From the NCBI RefSeq assembly GCF_000219535.2, contig NZ_CP007806.1, forward strand, positions 1,956,501 to 2,020,500: a stretch of 64,000 bases of DNA, in the 5' to 3' direction. Shown piece by piece: positions 27,983 through 36,259 of this stretch. Made by a program: the position numbers and the translations under genes. Position 1 is the first letter of the stretch. The number at the start of each line of letters is the position of its first letter. Origin of the DNA: Brevibacillus laterosporus LMG 15441. GTDB lineage: Bacteria > Bacillota > Bacilli > Brevibacillales > Brevibacillaceae. Below the pieces are notes generated by a model, which ran no database searches, had not been told where the DNA came from, and saw only the letters and a program-made list of their open reading frames with translations.

Positions 27983-28065
27983 GCTTTACACCAATTTTGC
28001 TCCCGCTTCATACGCTAAAGAGAGTACCCATTTTGAGAATTGGGACGTATGAGGAGGAGTTACAC

Positions 28066-28329
28066 ATGAATAAGCGAATATCTAGAAGTTTGTTCAACAA
28101 GTTAACGGGCAAGACTAACATTGATCAATCGCAGTTGTTCCAGCTTGCTAGTTCTTTTAGTAAAGAGGACCTACAAGATGAGCAGAAGCTGCGTCAGTTG
28201 ATTCAGATGGTTTCCATGATGAGCGGAGTTGCCGTAAGTTCAGACAAAGAAGAAGAGATTATGGGCATGGTTCAAAATGGCTCCTTTAATCCGGCTGATC
28301 TATCTGGAATGCTTGATAAAATGAAATAG
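28066..28329 (+). CDS. spoVIF: Stage VI sporulation protein F-like
   Basis: An 87-residue protein, MNKRISRSLFNKLTGKTNID at the start, with the short helical pattern of the SpoVIF family needed for spore coat assembly in B. subtilis. The true start has AGGAGGAG 7 bases upstream of ATG 28066; the longer open frame upstream lacks a site. It follows gpsA and precedes a convergent gene. Confidence 0.82.
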   Translation: MNKRISRSLFNKLTGKTNIDQSQLFQLASSFSKEDLQDEQKLRQLIQMVSMMSGVAVSSDKEEEIMGMVQNGSFNPADLSGMLDKMK

Positions 28330-28442
28330 GCTTCTTTTGCTCATAAATGGGCCACTTCGCTAGTTCCCAGCCTTCTACAATCACATAGAGTAAAATAGGA
28401 ACAATCATGGCTCTACAGGGACATGGCTGCTCTATCCAATCA

Positions 28443-28478
28443 AGAAAAAAAGAGGGGAATCTTACCCCTCTTTTTTTC
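28443..28478. terminator. Bidirectional terminator, overlaps the end of the minus-strand gene
   Basis: AAAAAAAGAGGGG and CCCCTCTTTTTTT form a near-perfect stem with a 6-7 base loop, serving both spoVIF and the convergent gene. The stop codon and last four codons of the minus-strand gene lie inside the hairpin. Confidence 0.85.
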
Positions 28479-29028
28479 GTTTGCCAGAGTCGCTTGATGA
28501 TTGGGTTAAAAGACTTTGCACTAAAGGTGATTGCAGTAATCCCAACAATTGGCCAATATCTAGTCCGCTAAATGGGTTTGACGTATTTTCTTGAGCAGGA
28601 GCTGTTTCTTCCGTCTCCTCCTCATCGTCAAAGAGAAAGGCAGATTCATGTTGTTGCTTTTGATTCGAGCTCTCTTCACTCGCTGTTTTCACGTCCCCGC
28701 TTTTATTTACCTTCCTAAACGAGTCCAACATCTCCATCGCACCAAAGATCGATTCCATTGTATCTTCCATTTGGCGAATAGTTGAGCTAATCCCTTTAAT
28801 GTTAGTTCTCACCTTGGTGACAGAGGTACGCAAATCAAGGGTGCTTAGAATGTCCAGCGATGGCAGCTTTGATAAAAGTCCCTTTTTTTGAACAGTTTCT
28901 GCCACTACAGGTTCTTTTACAGCAATAGTTGCATTTTCTTTTACTTTTGTTTTGGCTTTATTGGCACTCGGACGAGAAGGTTTTTTATTAATGGTGACAT
29001 AAGGATTTCGCCATTTTCGCTTACTCAT
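28462..29028 (-). CDS. Hydrophilic protein of unknown function
   Basis: 188 residues with no membrane segment. The N-terminal 45 residues are basic (KRKWRNPYVTINKKPSRPS), the centre has a predicted amphipathic helix (RQMEDTMESIFGAMEMLDSF), and the C-terminal half is acidic (DDEEETEETAPAQ) before a short Leu/Gln-rich stretch. It is similar in style to spore coat or YqfQ-type proteins, but I do not recognise the family firmly. The start has GGAGGGAG 8 bases upstream. It converges on spoVIF. Confidence 0.72.
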   Translation of the reverse strand: MSKRKWRNPYVTINKKPSRPSANKAKTKVKENATIAVKEPVVAETVQKKGLLSKLPSLDILSTLDLRTSVTKVRTNIKGISSTIRQMEDTMESIFGAMEMLDSFRKVNKSGDVKTASEESSNQKQQHESAFLFDDEEETEETAPAQENTSNPFSGLDIGQLLGLLQSPLVQSLLTQSSSDSGKRKKEG

Positions 29029-29153
29029 GCAGCTCCCTCCATATGGGCGTGGATTATCTCAATATCCTATGCGACTACTCTTAAATAGGTTCTTGACCCG
29101 GATAATTATGCTATAATCAGGCTAAAAAGAAAAAGTAAAGGACGCAGAAGAAT

Positions 29154-29342
29154 ATGTACATTGACCCCATGACTAAAATGAATATTTCGCTTCTTGCGAT
29201 TTTTCTTATGTTTGTGTGCAATTTACTCTTGTTATTCTCACGTAAAAAAGCGGGGACATTCCTAGGTATTATTCTGAAAATCTTGGCATTTCTCATGCTG
29301 TTGATTGTGTTTGGAATGATTTTAATCGTATTACTAGTCTAG
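29154..29342 (+). CDS. yphE: Small membrane protein, YphE-like (DUF2768)
   Basis: A 62-residue protein with two hydrophobic segments (about 11-29 and 37-60) around a short basic loop (SRKKAG). Its size and place upstream of yphF match B. subtilis yphE. An AAAGGACG site lies 11 bases before the ATG. A promoter-like TTGACC/TATAAT pair lies at about 29092-29120. Function unknown. Confidence 0.72.
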   Translation: MYIDPMTKMNISLLAIFLMFVCNLLLLFSRKKAGTFLGIILKILAFLMLLIVFGMILIVLLV

Positions 29343-29353
29343 GAGATGGTAGA

Positions 29354-29653
29354 ATGAAAGAATTGACATTGGTTACCAAGCTTGGAGAGTCTCATGAAGT
29401 CATAATTGAAAAAAATATGACTATTGTAAAATTAGCGAAAAAAAATAAAATACAATGGGGTCATGCATGCGAAAGAGGTATCTGCGCACAATGCCGTACA
29501 AAGGTTTTGGAAGGAGCAGAATTTCTTAATGAAGTCACAAAAGAAGAAAAGCTGCGTCTAAAAAAAGCAGAGCGTCAGGACCATTATCGTTTGGGGTGTC
29601 AAATCCAAGTTCAGGAAGAGGGCCCCGTTCGCTTGTGGCATGTCCCATATTAA
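29354..29653 (+). CDS. 2Fe-2S ferredoxin, first of a tandem pair
   Basis: A 99-residue plant-type ferredoxin. CERGICAQC near residue 39 supplies three cluster cysteines and LGCQIQV near 80 the fourth. The N-terminal ELTLVTKLGESHEV forms the beta strands of the fold. GGAGATGG precedes the ATG. It is followed 15 bases later by a second, different 2Fe-2S ferredoxin, and both lie between yphE and yphF, a place with no ferredoxin in B. subtilis. The redox partner is unknown. Confidence 0.88.
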   Translation: MKELTLVTKLGESHEVIIEKNMTIVKLAKKNKIQWGHACERGICAQCRTKVLEGAEFLNEVTKEEKLRLKKAERQDHYRLGCQIQVQEEGPVRLWHVPY

Positions 29654-29668
29654 AGTGAGGGAGCAGAT

Positions 29669-30013
29669 ATGCCAAAAGTAACATTTTATCCGAGTAAAAA
29701 AACCATAAAAGCTCGTCCGGGGCAAACAATATTGCAGCTCTCCCGAGTAGCTCGTGTCGCTATACCTACCCGTTGTGATGGAAATGCTGCTTGTTTGTTA
29801 TGCAAAGTAACGATTGAGAAGGGAACAGCCTCTCCGTTATCAGCTGGTGAAGAACGTAAATTAGCCGAGCGTGATAAAGCGAGGGGAATGCGTTTAGCTT
29901 GTCAGGTCCGAGTGCTGGAGGAAGACCTTGTCGTGCGTATTCCTGAGTCAAGATGGAAATCAGTTGTGGAGAAAGCCTTGGAGCGTCAACGCCTTGAGGA
30001 GGAAGAATGGTAG
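29669..30013 (+). CDS. 2Fe-2S ferredoxin, second of a tandem pair
   Basis: A 114-residue plant-type ferredoxin. CDGNAACLLC near residue 36 and LACQVRV near 78 give the four cluster ligands. A basic/acidic helical tail of about 20 residues (VVEKALERQRLEEEEW) is an addition to the usual fold. GTGAGGGAG lies upstream of the ATG. It is only moderately similar to the preceding ferredoxin, so the pair is an old duplication or two separate gains. yphF starts 11 bases after its stop. Confidence 0.88.
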   Translation: MPKVTFYPSKKTIKARPGQTILQLSRVARVAIPTRCDGNAACLLCKVTIEKGTASPLSAGEERKLAERDKARGMRLACQVRVLEEDLVVRIPESRWKSVVEKALERQRLEEEEW

Positions 30014-30023
30014 GAGGAACAGC

Positions 30024-30740
30024 ATGATTCAGAAGAAGATTATATTATTTGCTCTTGTACTTTTGCTTTCCAGTTTCGTAAGCGGTTGCTTATACCCAGC
30101 AGACCGGAAATCGGAGAATCAGGTACCGCATCCAATTTATGTAGAACAAACGCAAAAGGCAGTAGAACAACTTCAAGAGCAATCCGGAGTGTTACCTATT
30201 GTTACGAAGGATGCATCAACGCCTTACTTTGAAAAGTATGAGGTGGATTTTACCAGACTAGTTCCAAAGTACATGCCAGATGCCCCGGCCAATGCTTTTG
30301 AAAAAGGGGGTAACTTTAAGTACGTCTTGGTTGATGTGGAAGAAAAGCCATTGGTGAAACTCATTAATTTACCTACAGTTAGTCTAGTGGCAGATGTTCA
30401 GCAAGCGGTTATTCGTTATCAAATTTCTCATGATAAGCTACCTATTAAGGAGCACATAAGCAATGGTTATTTTTCCATTCGCTATGATCTTATTGGTATA
30501 AAGGAGCCTGTAATTCATAGCCCCTATACACAAAATACTCTCTCATTAATCATGAATGCGAAAGGTGAAGTAGGGATTGATTACGCTATTGATATCGCTA
30601 CGCTACTACGTGAGAAGAAATGGAATGTGCCAAAGGGAACAGATCCACGCTATGTATTGGCACGGGAAACATTTTTCGTACCTGTGAAGTCCTTTCCTTA
30701 CAAGCTGGTGAATCATGAACCAGAATTATTGCAATTATAA
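30024..30740 (+). CDS. yphF: Lipoprotein YphF
   Basis: A 238-residue protein with a type-II signal peptide and lipobox (SSFVSGC, lipidated Cys near residue 23), so it is anchored outside the membrane. The rest is soluble with no enzyme motif. Place next to spoIVA and length match B. subtilis yphF. The start at ATG 30024 has TAGGAGG 6-7 bases upstream. Function unknown, probably in sporulation. Confidence 0.85.
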   Translation: MIQKKIILFALVLLLSSFVSGCLYPADRKSENQVPHPIYVEQTQKAVEQLQEQSGVLPIVTKDASTPYFEKYEVDFTRLVPKYMPDAPANAFEKGGNFKYVLVDVEEKPLVKLINLPTVSLVADVQQAVIRYQISHDKLPIKEHISNGYFSIRYDLIGIKEPVIHSPYTQNTLSLIMNAKGEVGIDYAIDIATLLREKKWNVPKGTDPRYVLARETFFVPVKSFPYKLVNHEPELLQL

Positions 30741-30771
30741 GCGAATAGTAGGAAATAGACAGGAATAATGA

Positions 30772-30805
30772 ACGGGCGTCTGCATATTGCAGGCGTCTTT
30801 TTTAG
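30772..30805 (+). terminator. Terminator after yphF
   Basis: GCGTCTGC and GCAGGCGT form a stem with two G-U pairs and a short loop, followed by CTTTTTT. Confidence 0.75.
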
Positions 30806-30943
30806 TTCTAAAAATACGATCTATTCATATATTGATACTGTCCACAACACTTGTACAAAAAAGATTATTAAAAATGTTCGAAATCAGGGATAAATAAGAA
30901 AAAGAGCCATAGATTTAAATAGACAATCACAAGGAGGTTTTCG

Positions 30944-32425
30944 ATGGTGGAACGAATCGATATCTTTAAAGACATAGCAGAACGTACGGGCGGTGATATT
31001 TATCTTGGCATTGTGGGTCCTGTCCGTACTGGGAAGTCAACATTTATCAAACGTTTTATGGAGCAAGCGGTCATTCCTAATATTCCATCCGAGGCAGATC
31101 GTATTCGTGCCACGGATGAACTACCGCAAAGTGCTTCCGGAAAAACCATCATGACGACCGAGCCAAAATTTGTTCCAAACCAAGCTGTACAAATAAACGT
31201 AACAGAAGGCCTTAATATAAATGTACGCCTTGTGGATTGCGTAGGATATACAGTAGCTGGAGCAAAGGGATTTGAGGATGAGAATGGTCCTCGGATGGTT
31301 AATACGCCTTGGTATGAAGAACCAGTCCCATTTGAAGAGGCGGCGGAAGTAGGAACGCGGAAAGTCATCCAAGAGCATTCCACCATCGGAATCGTCGTTA
31401 CAACAGATGGTAGCATTGCTGAAATACCTCGTGAAGGCTATGTGGATGCCGAAGAGCGTGTAGTAGCTGAATTGAAGGAAGTAGGCAAGCCTTTTGTGAT
31501 CTTAATTAATTCCACTCGCCCTCGTTCAGAAGAAACACAAGCATTACGCCTCGAACTGCAAGAGAAATATGATGTTCCGGTTGTGGCTCTCTCTGTTGAT
31601 TCAATGACAGAGTCGGAAGTTCTCTTGATTCTAAAAGAAGTATTATTTGAATTCCCTGTACATGAGGTAAACGTAAATCTGCCAAGCTGGGTCATGGTAC
31701 TTGAGAGCGGCCATTGGTTGCGTCAGAACTATGAGGAAGCAGTAGGATTGACCGTTAAAGATATTCGTCGTCTGCGCGATGTGGACCGTGTAGTAGGACA
31801 ATTTAACGAATATGAGTTTATTGAAAAAGCCGCATTAGCCGGTATGGATATGGGACACGGTGTAGCGGAGATTGATTTGATTGCACCAGATCACCTGTAT
31901 GACCAAATCCTGATGGAAATCGTTGGTGAGGAGATTAGTGGCAAGGATCATTTACTACGAATTATGCAAGAATTTGCTCATGCAAAACGAGAATATGATC
32001 AGGTTGCAGAGGCACTGCATATGGTTCGTTCCACTGGCTATGGCATAGCGGCTCCATCTCTGCATGAAATGACATTGGATGAGCCAGAGATGATTCGACA
32101 AGGACCACGCTTCGGCGTCCGTCTTAAAGCTACGGCACCATCTATTCACATGATTCGTGTTGATGTGGAATCTGAGTTTGCCCCGATTATAGGAACGGAG
32201 AAGCAGAGTGAAGAGCTGGTGCGATACCTGATGCAAGATTTTGATAAAGATCCGCTGGCGATTTGGAACTCAGACATTTTTGGCCGATCCCTGCATTCCA
32301 TTGTACGTGAAGGTATCCAAGCCAAGATTTTGATGATGCCTGACAATGCTCGCTATAAGCTGCAAGAGACTCTTGGACGTATTATTAACGAAGGCTCTGG
32401 AGGACTCATTGCCATCATCTTATAA
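30944..32425 (+). CDS. spoIVA: Stage IV sporulation protein A, spore coat basement ATPase
   Basis: A 493-residue morphogenetic protein that forms the base of the spore coat on the forespore surface. A TRAFAC-like N-terminal domain has Walker A GPVRTGKST at about residues 24-32 and a DCVGYT switch near 98; the middle and C-terminal parts mediate polymerisation and SpoVM binding. Sequence is close to B. subtilis SpoIVA over its length (GGDIYLG at the start, GSGGLIAIIL at the end). AAGGAGG lies 8 bases upstream of the ATG. Confidence 0.98.
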   Translation: MVERIDIFKDIAERTGGDIYLGIVGPVRTGKSTFIKRFMEQAVIPNIPSEADRIRATDELPQSASGKTIMTTEPKFVPNQAVQINVTEGLNINVRLVDCVGYTVAGAKGFEDENGPRMVNTPWYEEPVPFEEAAEVGTRKVIQEHSTIGIVVTTDGSIAEIPREGYVDAEERVVAELKEVGKPFVILINSTRPRSEETQALRLELQEKYDVPVVALSVDSMTESEVLLILKEVLFEFPVHEVNVNLPSWVMVLESGHWLRQNYEEAVGLTVKDIRRLRDVDRVVGQFNEYEFIEKAALAGMDMGHGVAEIDLIAPDHLYDQILMEIVGEEISGKDHLLRIMQEFAHAKREYDQVAEALHMVRSTGYGIAAPSLHEMTLDEPEMIRQGPRFGVRLKATAPSIHMIRVDVESEFAPIIGTEKQSEELVRYLMQDFDKDPLAIWNSDIFGRSLHSIVREGIQAKILMMPDNARYKLQETLGRIINEGSGGLIAIIL

Positions 32426-32445
32426 AGGTGAATCCACTATAGATA

Positions 32446-32493
32446 GACCCTGTTCTTTCTTTGTAGTACGAGAGAGGAGAACAGGGTTTTTTG
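32446..32493 (+). terminator. Terminator after spoIVA
   Basis: ACCCTGTTCT pairs with AGAACAGGGT, followed by six T; the loop is about 20 bases. Confidence 0.88.
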
Positions 32494-32829
32494 CTATTGA
32501 AGAGAAGAAAATATAAAGCGACATAAGGAAGGAACCCATCAACATTATTTATTTGAGCTTGATTGAAAAAGCAACAGATTTTTTCATTTTTTATATAATA
32601 GATGACGAATGTTTTTTAGGTGCTATCGTGTTTTTTTAACCAGTGTTCTCCTGCTAGAGAACTGTTTTTCGCATTTGATGTGGAAAAGTCTTGTAAAAAT
32701 AAAATCTCTGTATTACTATAAGCTTGTCAGAAGGCATAATTACGCCATTCTGCGTATAAAATTAGCTGAATCTGTTAAGACATGTAATACCATCTATGCA
32801 ACTCCAAGTTTTGAGGGGAGGTGAATGTA
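32494..32829. other. Gene-free upstream region of the HU gene
   Basis: About 330 AT-rich bases. A TATAAT box lies at 32594-32599 without a good -35. A 71-codon open frame here has no ribosome binding site and I reject it. The end carries the GGGGAGGTG site for the HU gene. Confidence 0.45.
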
Positions 32830-33102
32830 ATGAATAAAACAGAACTCATTGCAAAGGTAGCTGAAACGTCTGAACTAACTAAGAAAGATGCTACAAAAGC
32901 AGTTGACGCTGTTCTTGATGCGATTTCTGATGCGCTAAAAGAGGGGGACAAAGTTCAATTAATTGGCTTTGGAAACTTTGAAGTGCGCGAGCGTGCTGCC
33001 CGTAAAGGCCGTAACCCACAAACAGGGGAAGAGATCGAGATCGCTTCCAGTAAGATTCCTGCCTTCAAACCTGGTAAACAGCTGAAGGATTCAATCAAAT
33101 AG
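32830..33102 (+). CDS. hbs: HU family DNA-binding protein
   Basis: A 90-residue nucleoid protein, [20 protein letters not shown] at the start, with the DNA-binding arm containing the signature [19 protein letters not shown] near residues 45-63. The start at ATG 32830 is preceded by GGGGAGGTG at 6-8 bases; a GTG three codons earlier is less likely. In B. subtilis hbs lies between spoIVA and mtrA (folE), as here. Confidence 0.97.
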   Translation: MNKTELIAKVAETSELTKKDATKAVDAVLDAISDALKEGDKVQLIGFGNFEVRERAARKGRNPQTGEEIEIASSKIPAFKPGKQLKDSIK

Positions 33103-33126
33103 ATTGAAGCTCCAAGATCTTACATA

Positions 33127-33184
33127 TAAAGGTCCCAAAGAGAAGTAGTTGCAATTTGCTACCTTCTTTTAGGGGCCTTTTTTG
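33127..33184 (+). terminator. Terminator after hbs
   Basis: AAAGGTCCC pairs with GGGGCCTTT followed by TTT; a long loop contains a further inner stem (AGAAG with CTTCT). Confidence 0.75.
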
Positions 33185-33324
33185 GCGATTTCACTACTAA
33201 GTGTCCTCTTAAACTCTCAAAGTGCAATCCAAATGCTCTCCTAATCTGTAAATTGTTATCATAAAGGATGAAAAAGCAGTCTAATTAGGATATAGTAATA
33301 AGTAAGTTTCTACACATTGGTGTT

Positions 33325-33353
33325 TTGTATTTTTATATAGGGTATGATAAAAT
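33325..33353 (+). promoter_or_regulatory. Candidate sigma-A promoter of folE
   Basis: TTGTAT (33325-33330) and TAAAAT (33348-33353) with 17 bases between, about 40 bases before the folE start. Confidence 0.55.
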
Positions 33354-33394
33354 TGGCTTGTTCTTGTTGCAAAGGGTTTGAGGAGGCTGTCATT

Positions 33395-33958
33395 ATGAAT
33401 GTAGATCACGAAAAAATAAAACAAGCTGTTCGAATGATCCTAGAAGCTGTCGGTGAAGATCCAGACCGAGAAGGCTTATTGGATACACCTAAACGCGTAG
33501 CAAAAATGTACGCAGAAGCTTTTGAAGGCATGAATGTTGACGAAGAGACATACTTCGAAACCATATTCAGCGAAGACCATGAAGAAATTGTACTCGTTAA
33601 AGATATTCCTTTTTATTCTATGTGTGAACATCATTTAGTACCGTTTTTTGGAAAAGCGCATGTAGCTTATATACCAAAGGGTGGACGAGTTGTAGGATTG
33701 AGTAAATTAGCACGAGCTGTGGAAACGGTAGCACGTCGTCCACAATTGCAAGAACGTATTACTTCCACTGTAGCGAACGCAATTATGAAGAAACTAGAGC
33801 CACATGGTGTTATGGTGATGGTAGAAGCAGAGCATATGTGCATGACCATGCGTGGTGTGAAAAAGCCTGGCTCTTCTACTGTAACTACGGCTGTTCGTGG
33901 AGTATTTGAAAAAGATGCTAATGCACGTGCAGAGGTTTTGCAATACATCAAAGCTTAG
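33395..33958 (+). CDS. folE: GTP cyclohydrolase I
   Basis: Converts GTP to dihydroneopterin triphosphate, the first step of folate synthesis. The zinc and active-site stretch [17 protein letters not shown] lies near residue 73 and [12 protein letters not shown] and HMCMTMRGV follow. Start at ATG 33395 with GAGGAGG 8 bases upstream; 187 residues. In B. subtilis this is mtrA, cotranscribed with mtrB (TRAP), but here a terminator follows at once and mtrB lies 6.4 kb further on. Confidence 0.97.
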   Translation: MNVDHEKIKQAVRMILEAVGEDPDREGLLDTPKRVAKMYAEAFEGMNVDEETYFETIFSEDHEEIVLVKDIPFYSMCEHHLVPFFGKAHVAYIPKGGRVVGLSKLARAVETVARRPQLQERITSTVANAIMKKLEPHGVMVMVEAEHMCMTMRGVKKPGSSTVTTAVRGVFEKDANARAEVLQYIKA

Positions 33959-34010
33959 TATCCTGTCGCGAAGAGCGAGCCGATTTTACTTCCTATGATA
34001 ACAAGAAAAT

Positions 34011-34044
34011 GAAAACCCGCCTTTCTTTATAAGGCGGGTTTTAG
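34011..34044 (+). terminator. Terminator after folE
   Basis: AAAACCCGCCTT pairs perfectly with AAGGCGGGTTTT over a 7-base loop. Confidence 0.92.
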
Positions 34045-34080
34045 TGTGTTTTCATGAACTATTTTTGAAATGAACCCTAT

Positions 34081-34118
34081 GCCCACCACTCCTCATACAT
34101 AGGATGCGTGGGCTTTTT
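34081..34118 (+). terminator. Second terminator-like hairpin after folE
   Basis: GCCCAC pairs with GTGGGC over a 21-base loop that contains CCTCAT/ATAGG, followed by CTTTTTGC. It has no evident gene of its own and may be a relic of a lost gene. The sequence from here to 34349 holds nothing else I recognise. Confidence 0.5.
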
Positions 34119-34349
34119 GCATAACGCTGGATTCATTTTGATATGGTCATTATATTATTGAACCACAATTCCCAATTAGGAAAAAAGAAGGGGGGATCGT
34201 GAAGGAGTATAGGGGGAAATAAACGCTAAGTTGAGGTGTAAAACGGAACCTATGGGTTAACAACAGGATTTTGTTAGCTATCCACATTAATGGAGTTATG
34301 TAATGAAATGAATAATGATGTGATACAAACTAGATCGATTAGTATGAAA

Positions 34350-34380
34350 TAAAAAAAGCACCACCTATAATGGCAGTGCG
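34350..34380 (-). terminator. Terminator of the B-lectin gene
   Basis: On the minus strand GCACTGCC pairs with GGTGGTGC (two G-U pairs) and is followed by seven T. The pairing only works on the minus-strand RNA, in agreement with the lectin gene. A near copy is at 35022-35051. Confidence 0.8.
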
Positions 34381-34393
34381 TCCATAAAGCAAT

Positions 34394-34810
34394 TTAGTTT
34401 GTACCTGTCCACCAGATTGCTTTTTGAGCTAAGTATATAACCACGTTCCCATCATTTTGTACAACCAATCTAGCTCCTGGGTTATTGTGAGTATTGGAAT
34501 GCCAAATTGCATGAGGATAACCGTAAATTACTAGATTGCCATCTCCTTGCATAATTAAGTTACTAGCAGCTTGGCCATGTGTATTAGAATTCCACAATGC
34601 TCTTCCTCTTCCATAAAGGACGAGATTCCCATCATCTTGCATGACCAATTGATATTCACCATTGGTCGATTTCAAATACTGTCCTCTGACAAGCTTTTCA
34701 CCCGGATCGAGGTGATCTTCTCCAGCAGCCGCGAAAGCTGGGATGCTTAACAATAGCATCATGGCAAAGAGAAAAAATGAAGCAGTAACCTTTTTTAGCA
34801 CATGAAACAC
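34394..34810 (-). CDS. Secreted bulb-type (GNA-like) mannose-binding lectin domain protein
   Basis: A 138-residue protein with a Sec signal peptide (hydrophobic core about 10-24, likely cut after AFAAA). The mature part is one B-lectin domain with three copies of the sugar-binding pattern QxDxNxVx[19 protein letters not shown] and QNDGNVVIY, each followed by a W-containing turn ([24 protein letters not shown]). Three intact sites predict mannose binding. Bacterial relatives include lectin-like bacteriocins and insecticidal or antifungal proteins; which applies here is unknown. It lies in the accessory region between folE and mtrB. Confidence 0.88.
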   Translation of the reverse strand: MFHVLKKVTASFFLFAMMLLLSIPAFAAAGEDHLDPGEKLVRGQYLKSTNGEYQLVMQDDGNLVLYGRGRALWNSNTHGQAASNLIMQGDGNLVIYGYPHAIWHSNTHNNPGARLVVQNDGNVVIYLAQKAIWWTGTN

Positions 34811-35021
34811 TTCCTTTCATTTGGTATGTTGATATGTGGAAATAATATCATATGATTCTAAAAATTACCAATATATTTTTTATTCCTACATTCATTATTG
34901 AGTTAGTCTTTTTTGCTGAGTACCTTTATTTAGACCTAGCAAGTTGAATAAGATATCGTGAAGGAAGGAATCTCCGGAAACTTTGGAATTCTTTGTGGTG
35001 GGGAGATTGGGGGATTGAAAT
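34811..35021. other. Upstream region of the lectin gene, no further gene seen
   Basis: AT-rich; contains the minus-strand GGAAGTG-type ribosome binding site of the lectin and no open frame of note. Confidence 0.4.
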
Positions 35022-35051
35022 GAAAAAACACCGCCTATAAAGGCAGTGTGC
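35022..35051 (-). terminator. Orphan copy of the lectin terminator
   Basis: On the minus strand ACACTGCC pairs with GGCGGTGT, followed by TTTTTT. About 25 of 31 bases match the lectin terminator at 34350-34380 (shared core CCTATAA-GGCAGTG). No intact gene ends here. Confidence 0.7.
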
Positions 35052-35056
35052 AAGAA

Positions 35057-35086
35057 CTACTGGCTCGTGCCAGTGGGCCATTGTTT
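35057..35086 (-). pseudogene. 3' remnant of a second B-lectin gene
   Basis: Directly before the orphan terminator, the minus strand reads QWPTGTSQ-stop, which lines up with the lectin C-terminus AIWWTGTN-stop. Only about eight codons remain; the reading frame upstream is closed. The match of both codons and terminator supports a deleted lectin copy. Confidence 0.5.
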
Positions 35087-35173
35087 TTAAAAATCTTTGT
35101 TATAGAAAACAATTTTTGTTCATAACATTCAAAATATAACAAGAATATAAATATAAGGAAGGAGGTTAAAGCC

Positions 35174-35317
35174 ATGAAAAAAGTTTTATCATTCTCACTT
35201 GCTTTTGGTCTAGTTTTTGGAATAGCTGGATATACTCCTACGCCGGCACAAGCCTCACAGCCCTCCGATCTAATTTGCATCCCACTTAAAGGTGGGCTAT
35301 GGTTTTGTAATTATTAG
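35174..35317 (+). CDS. 47-residue secreted peptide precursor with two cysteines
   Basis: The ATG has AAGGAGGTT 9 bases upstream. Residues 1-27 form a classic Sec signal peptide (KK, hydrophobic core LSFSLAFGLVFGIAG, then TPAQA). Cleavage after AQA leaves SQPSDLICIPLKGGLWFCNY, 20 residues with Cys at positions 8 and 18, which could close one disulphide ring around IPLKGGLWF. A strong terminator follows at 35354, so the gene is a single transcription unit. I know no family for it. A short antimicrobial or signalling peptide is plausible. No processing or export gene is adjacent. Confidence 0.72.
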   Translation: MKKVLSFSLAFGLVFGIAGYTPTPAQASQPSDLICIPLKGGLWFCNY

Positions 35318-35353
35318 CTTTTTTAGTAAGTAATCGTATATCGAAAGTGTAGT

Positions 35354-35393
35354 CAAAAAGGACATCTGACGACAAGATTAGGTGTCCTTTTTG
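35354..35393 (+). terminator. Terminator after the secreted peptide gene
   Basis: AAAAAGGACA pairs with TGTCCTTTTT over a loop of about 18 bases. Confidence 0.85.
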
Positions 35394-35572
35394 TGCGTTT
35401 AATCGTTCAATAATGTCGGTAATATCACGACTCGTCTCGAATATATCTGCAGGCTTCTCGAATACCGTTTCATTTTTACTTTGTTAATTTTTACAATATG
35501 CTATTGATATTCTGGATACTAGAAATTATACTAATTTATGTAAAATAATTAGTTTATATTTCCAAGGGGAAA

Positions 35573-36259
35573 ATGAAAAAAGTGATTTTATCTAGTGCTC
35601 TTGTTTTATCAGTACTATCTTCATCTAGTATTCCTGCTTTTGCTATAAATGAATCTAATCAAATGGTTGAAGCAGAAACCCTTGAAGACAGTCAAGGAAA
35701 TAGATATAAGATTGAGATTTTAGAGGATAATGACAGTGAGATGAATCACATTATGGAATTCGATGATAGCACCATAACACAGGTCTCGATAGCAGATTCT
35801 GAAGAACAGGTAAAGAAAGAAAAACACAAGCAAAAACAGTCTAAAATGGCGGCTTTTGTAAAGAAAGATATCGTACGAGAAGCACATGAAAAATACTATG
35901 GTTATTTTTATGTAATTGATAAAAGTGGTAGCAAAAAGTACTGGGATATTGGAAACGGTAAAGAAGGAACCTATGTAAAACAAACCTCTAGTAACAAAGT
36001 TGATTTGTTTCATTATGAGGATAAAGTTGATGAGTTAATGAAAGCTGAGGCTCTGTTAGTGGTGAACTCAACTGTTTCAGCCGCTTCATTTATGGCAAGT
36101 ACAAAAGGAATTAAATCAGGTTGGGGCGCTGATAGCATGATTGCCTTTTTTGTAGGTGCTGGTTTTGGCTTGGCAGCGGCCGTTAATGCTACGGATGTGG
36201 TTATAGCTGAGAGAAAAGCAGCACGTGCATTTGATAGTATTATGGAAGGAGAAAAGTAG
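35573..36259 (+). CDS. Secreted protein of unknown function, possible toxin of a two-gene cassette
   Basis: 228 residues with a Sec signal peptide (VILSSALVLSVLSSSSIPAF, cut near AFA). The mature part has an acidic N-terminal region, a Lys-rich stretch (EKHKQKQSK), a Tyr-rich part (YYGYFYVIDKSGSKKYW), and a C-terminal Gly/Ala-rich hydrophobic segment (FFVGAGFGLAAAVNATDVV) that could insert in membranes, then a charged tail. AAGGGG lies upstream of the ATG. The next gene starts at the last base of the stop codon and encodes a two-helix membrane protein, the layout of a bacteriocin and its immunity protein. A decayed copy of the pair lies at 37807-38117. Confidence 0.75.
   Translation: MKKVILSSALVLSVLSSSSIPAFAINESNQMVEAETLEDSQGNRYKIEILEDNDSEMNHIMEFDDSTITQVSIADSEEQVKKEKHKQKQSKMAAFVKKDIVREAHEKYYGYFYVIDKSGSKKYWDIGNGKEGTYVKQTSSNKVDLFHYEDKVDELMKAEALLVVNSTVSAASFMASTKGIKSGWGADSMIAFFVGAGFGLAAAVNATDVVIAERKAARAFDSIMEGEK

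Noticed and set aside
32609-32824. 71-codon open frame before the HU gene
   Set aside because: No ribosome binding site, unlikely composition, and it ends at the HU ribosome binding site.
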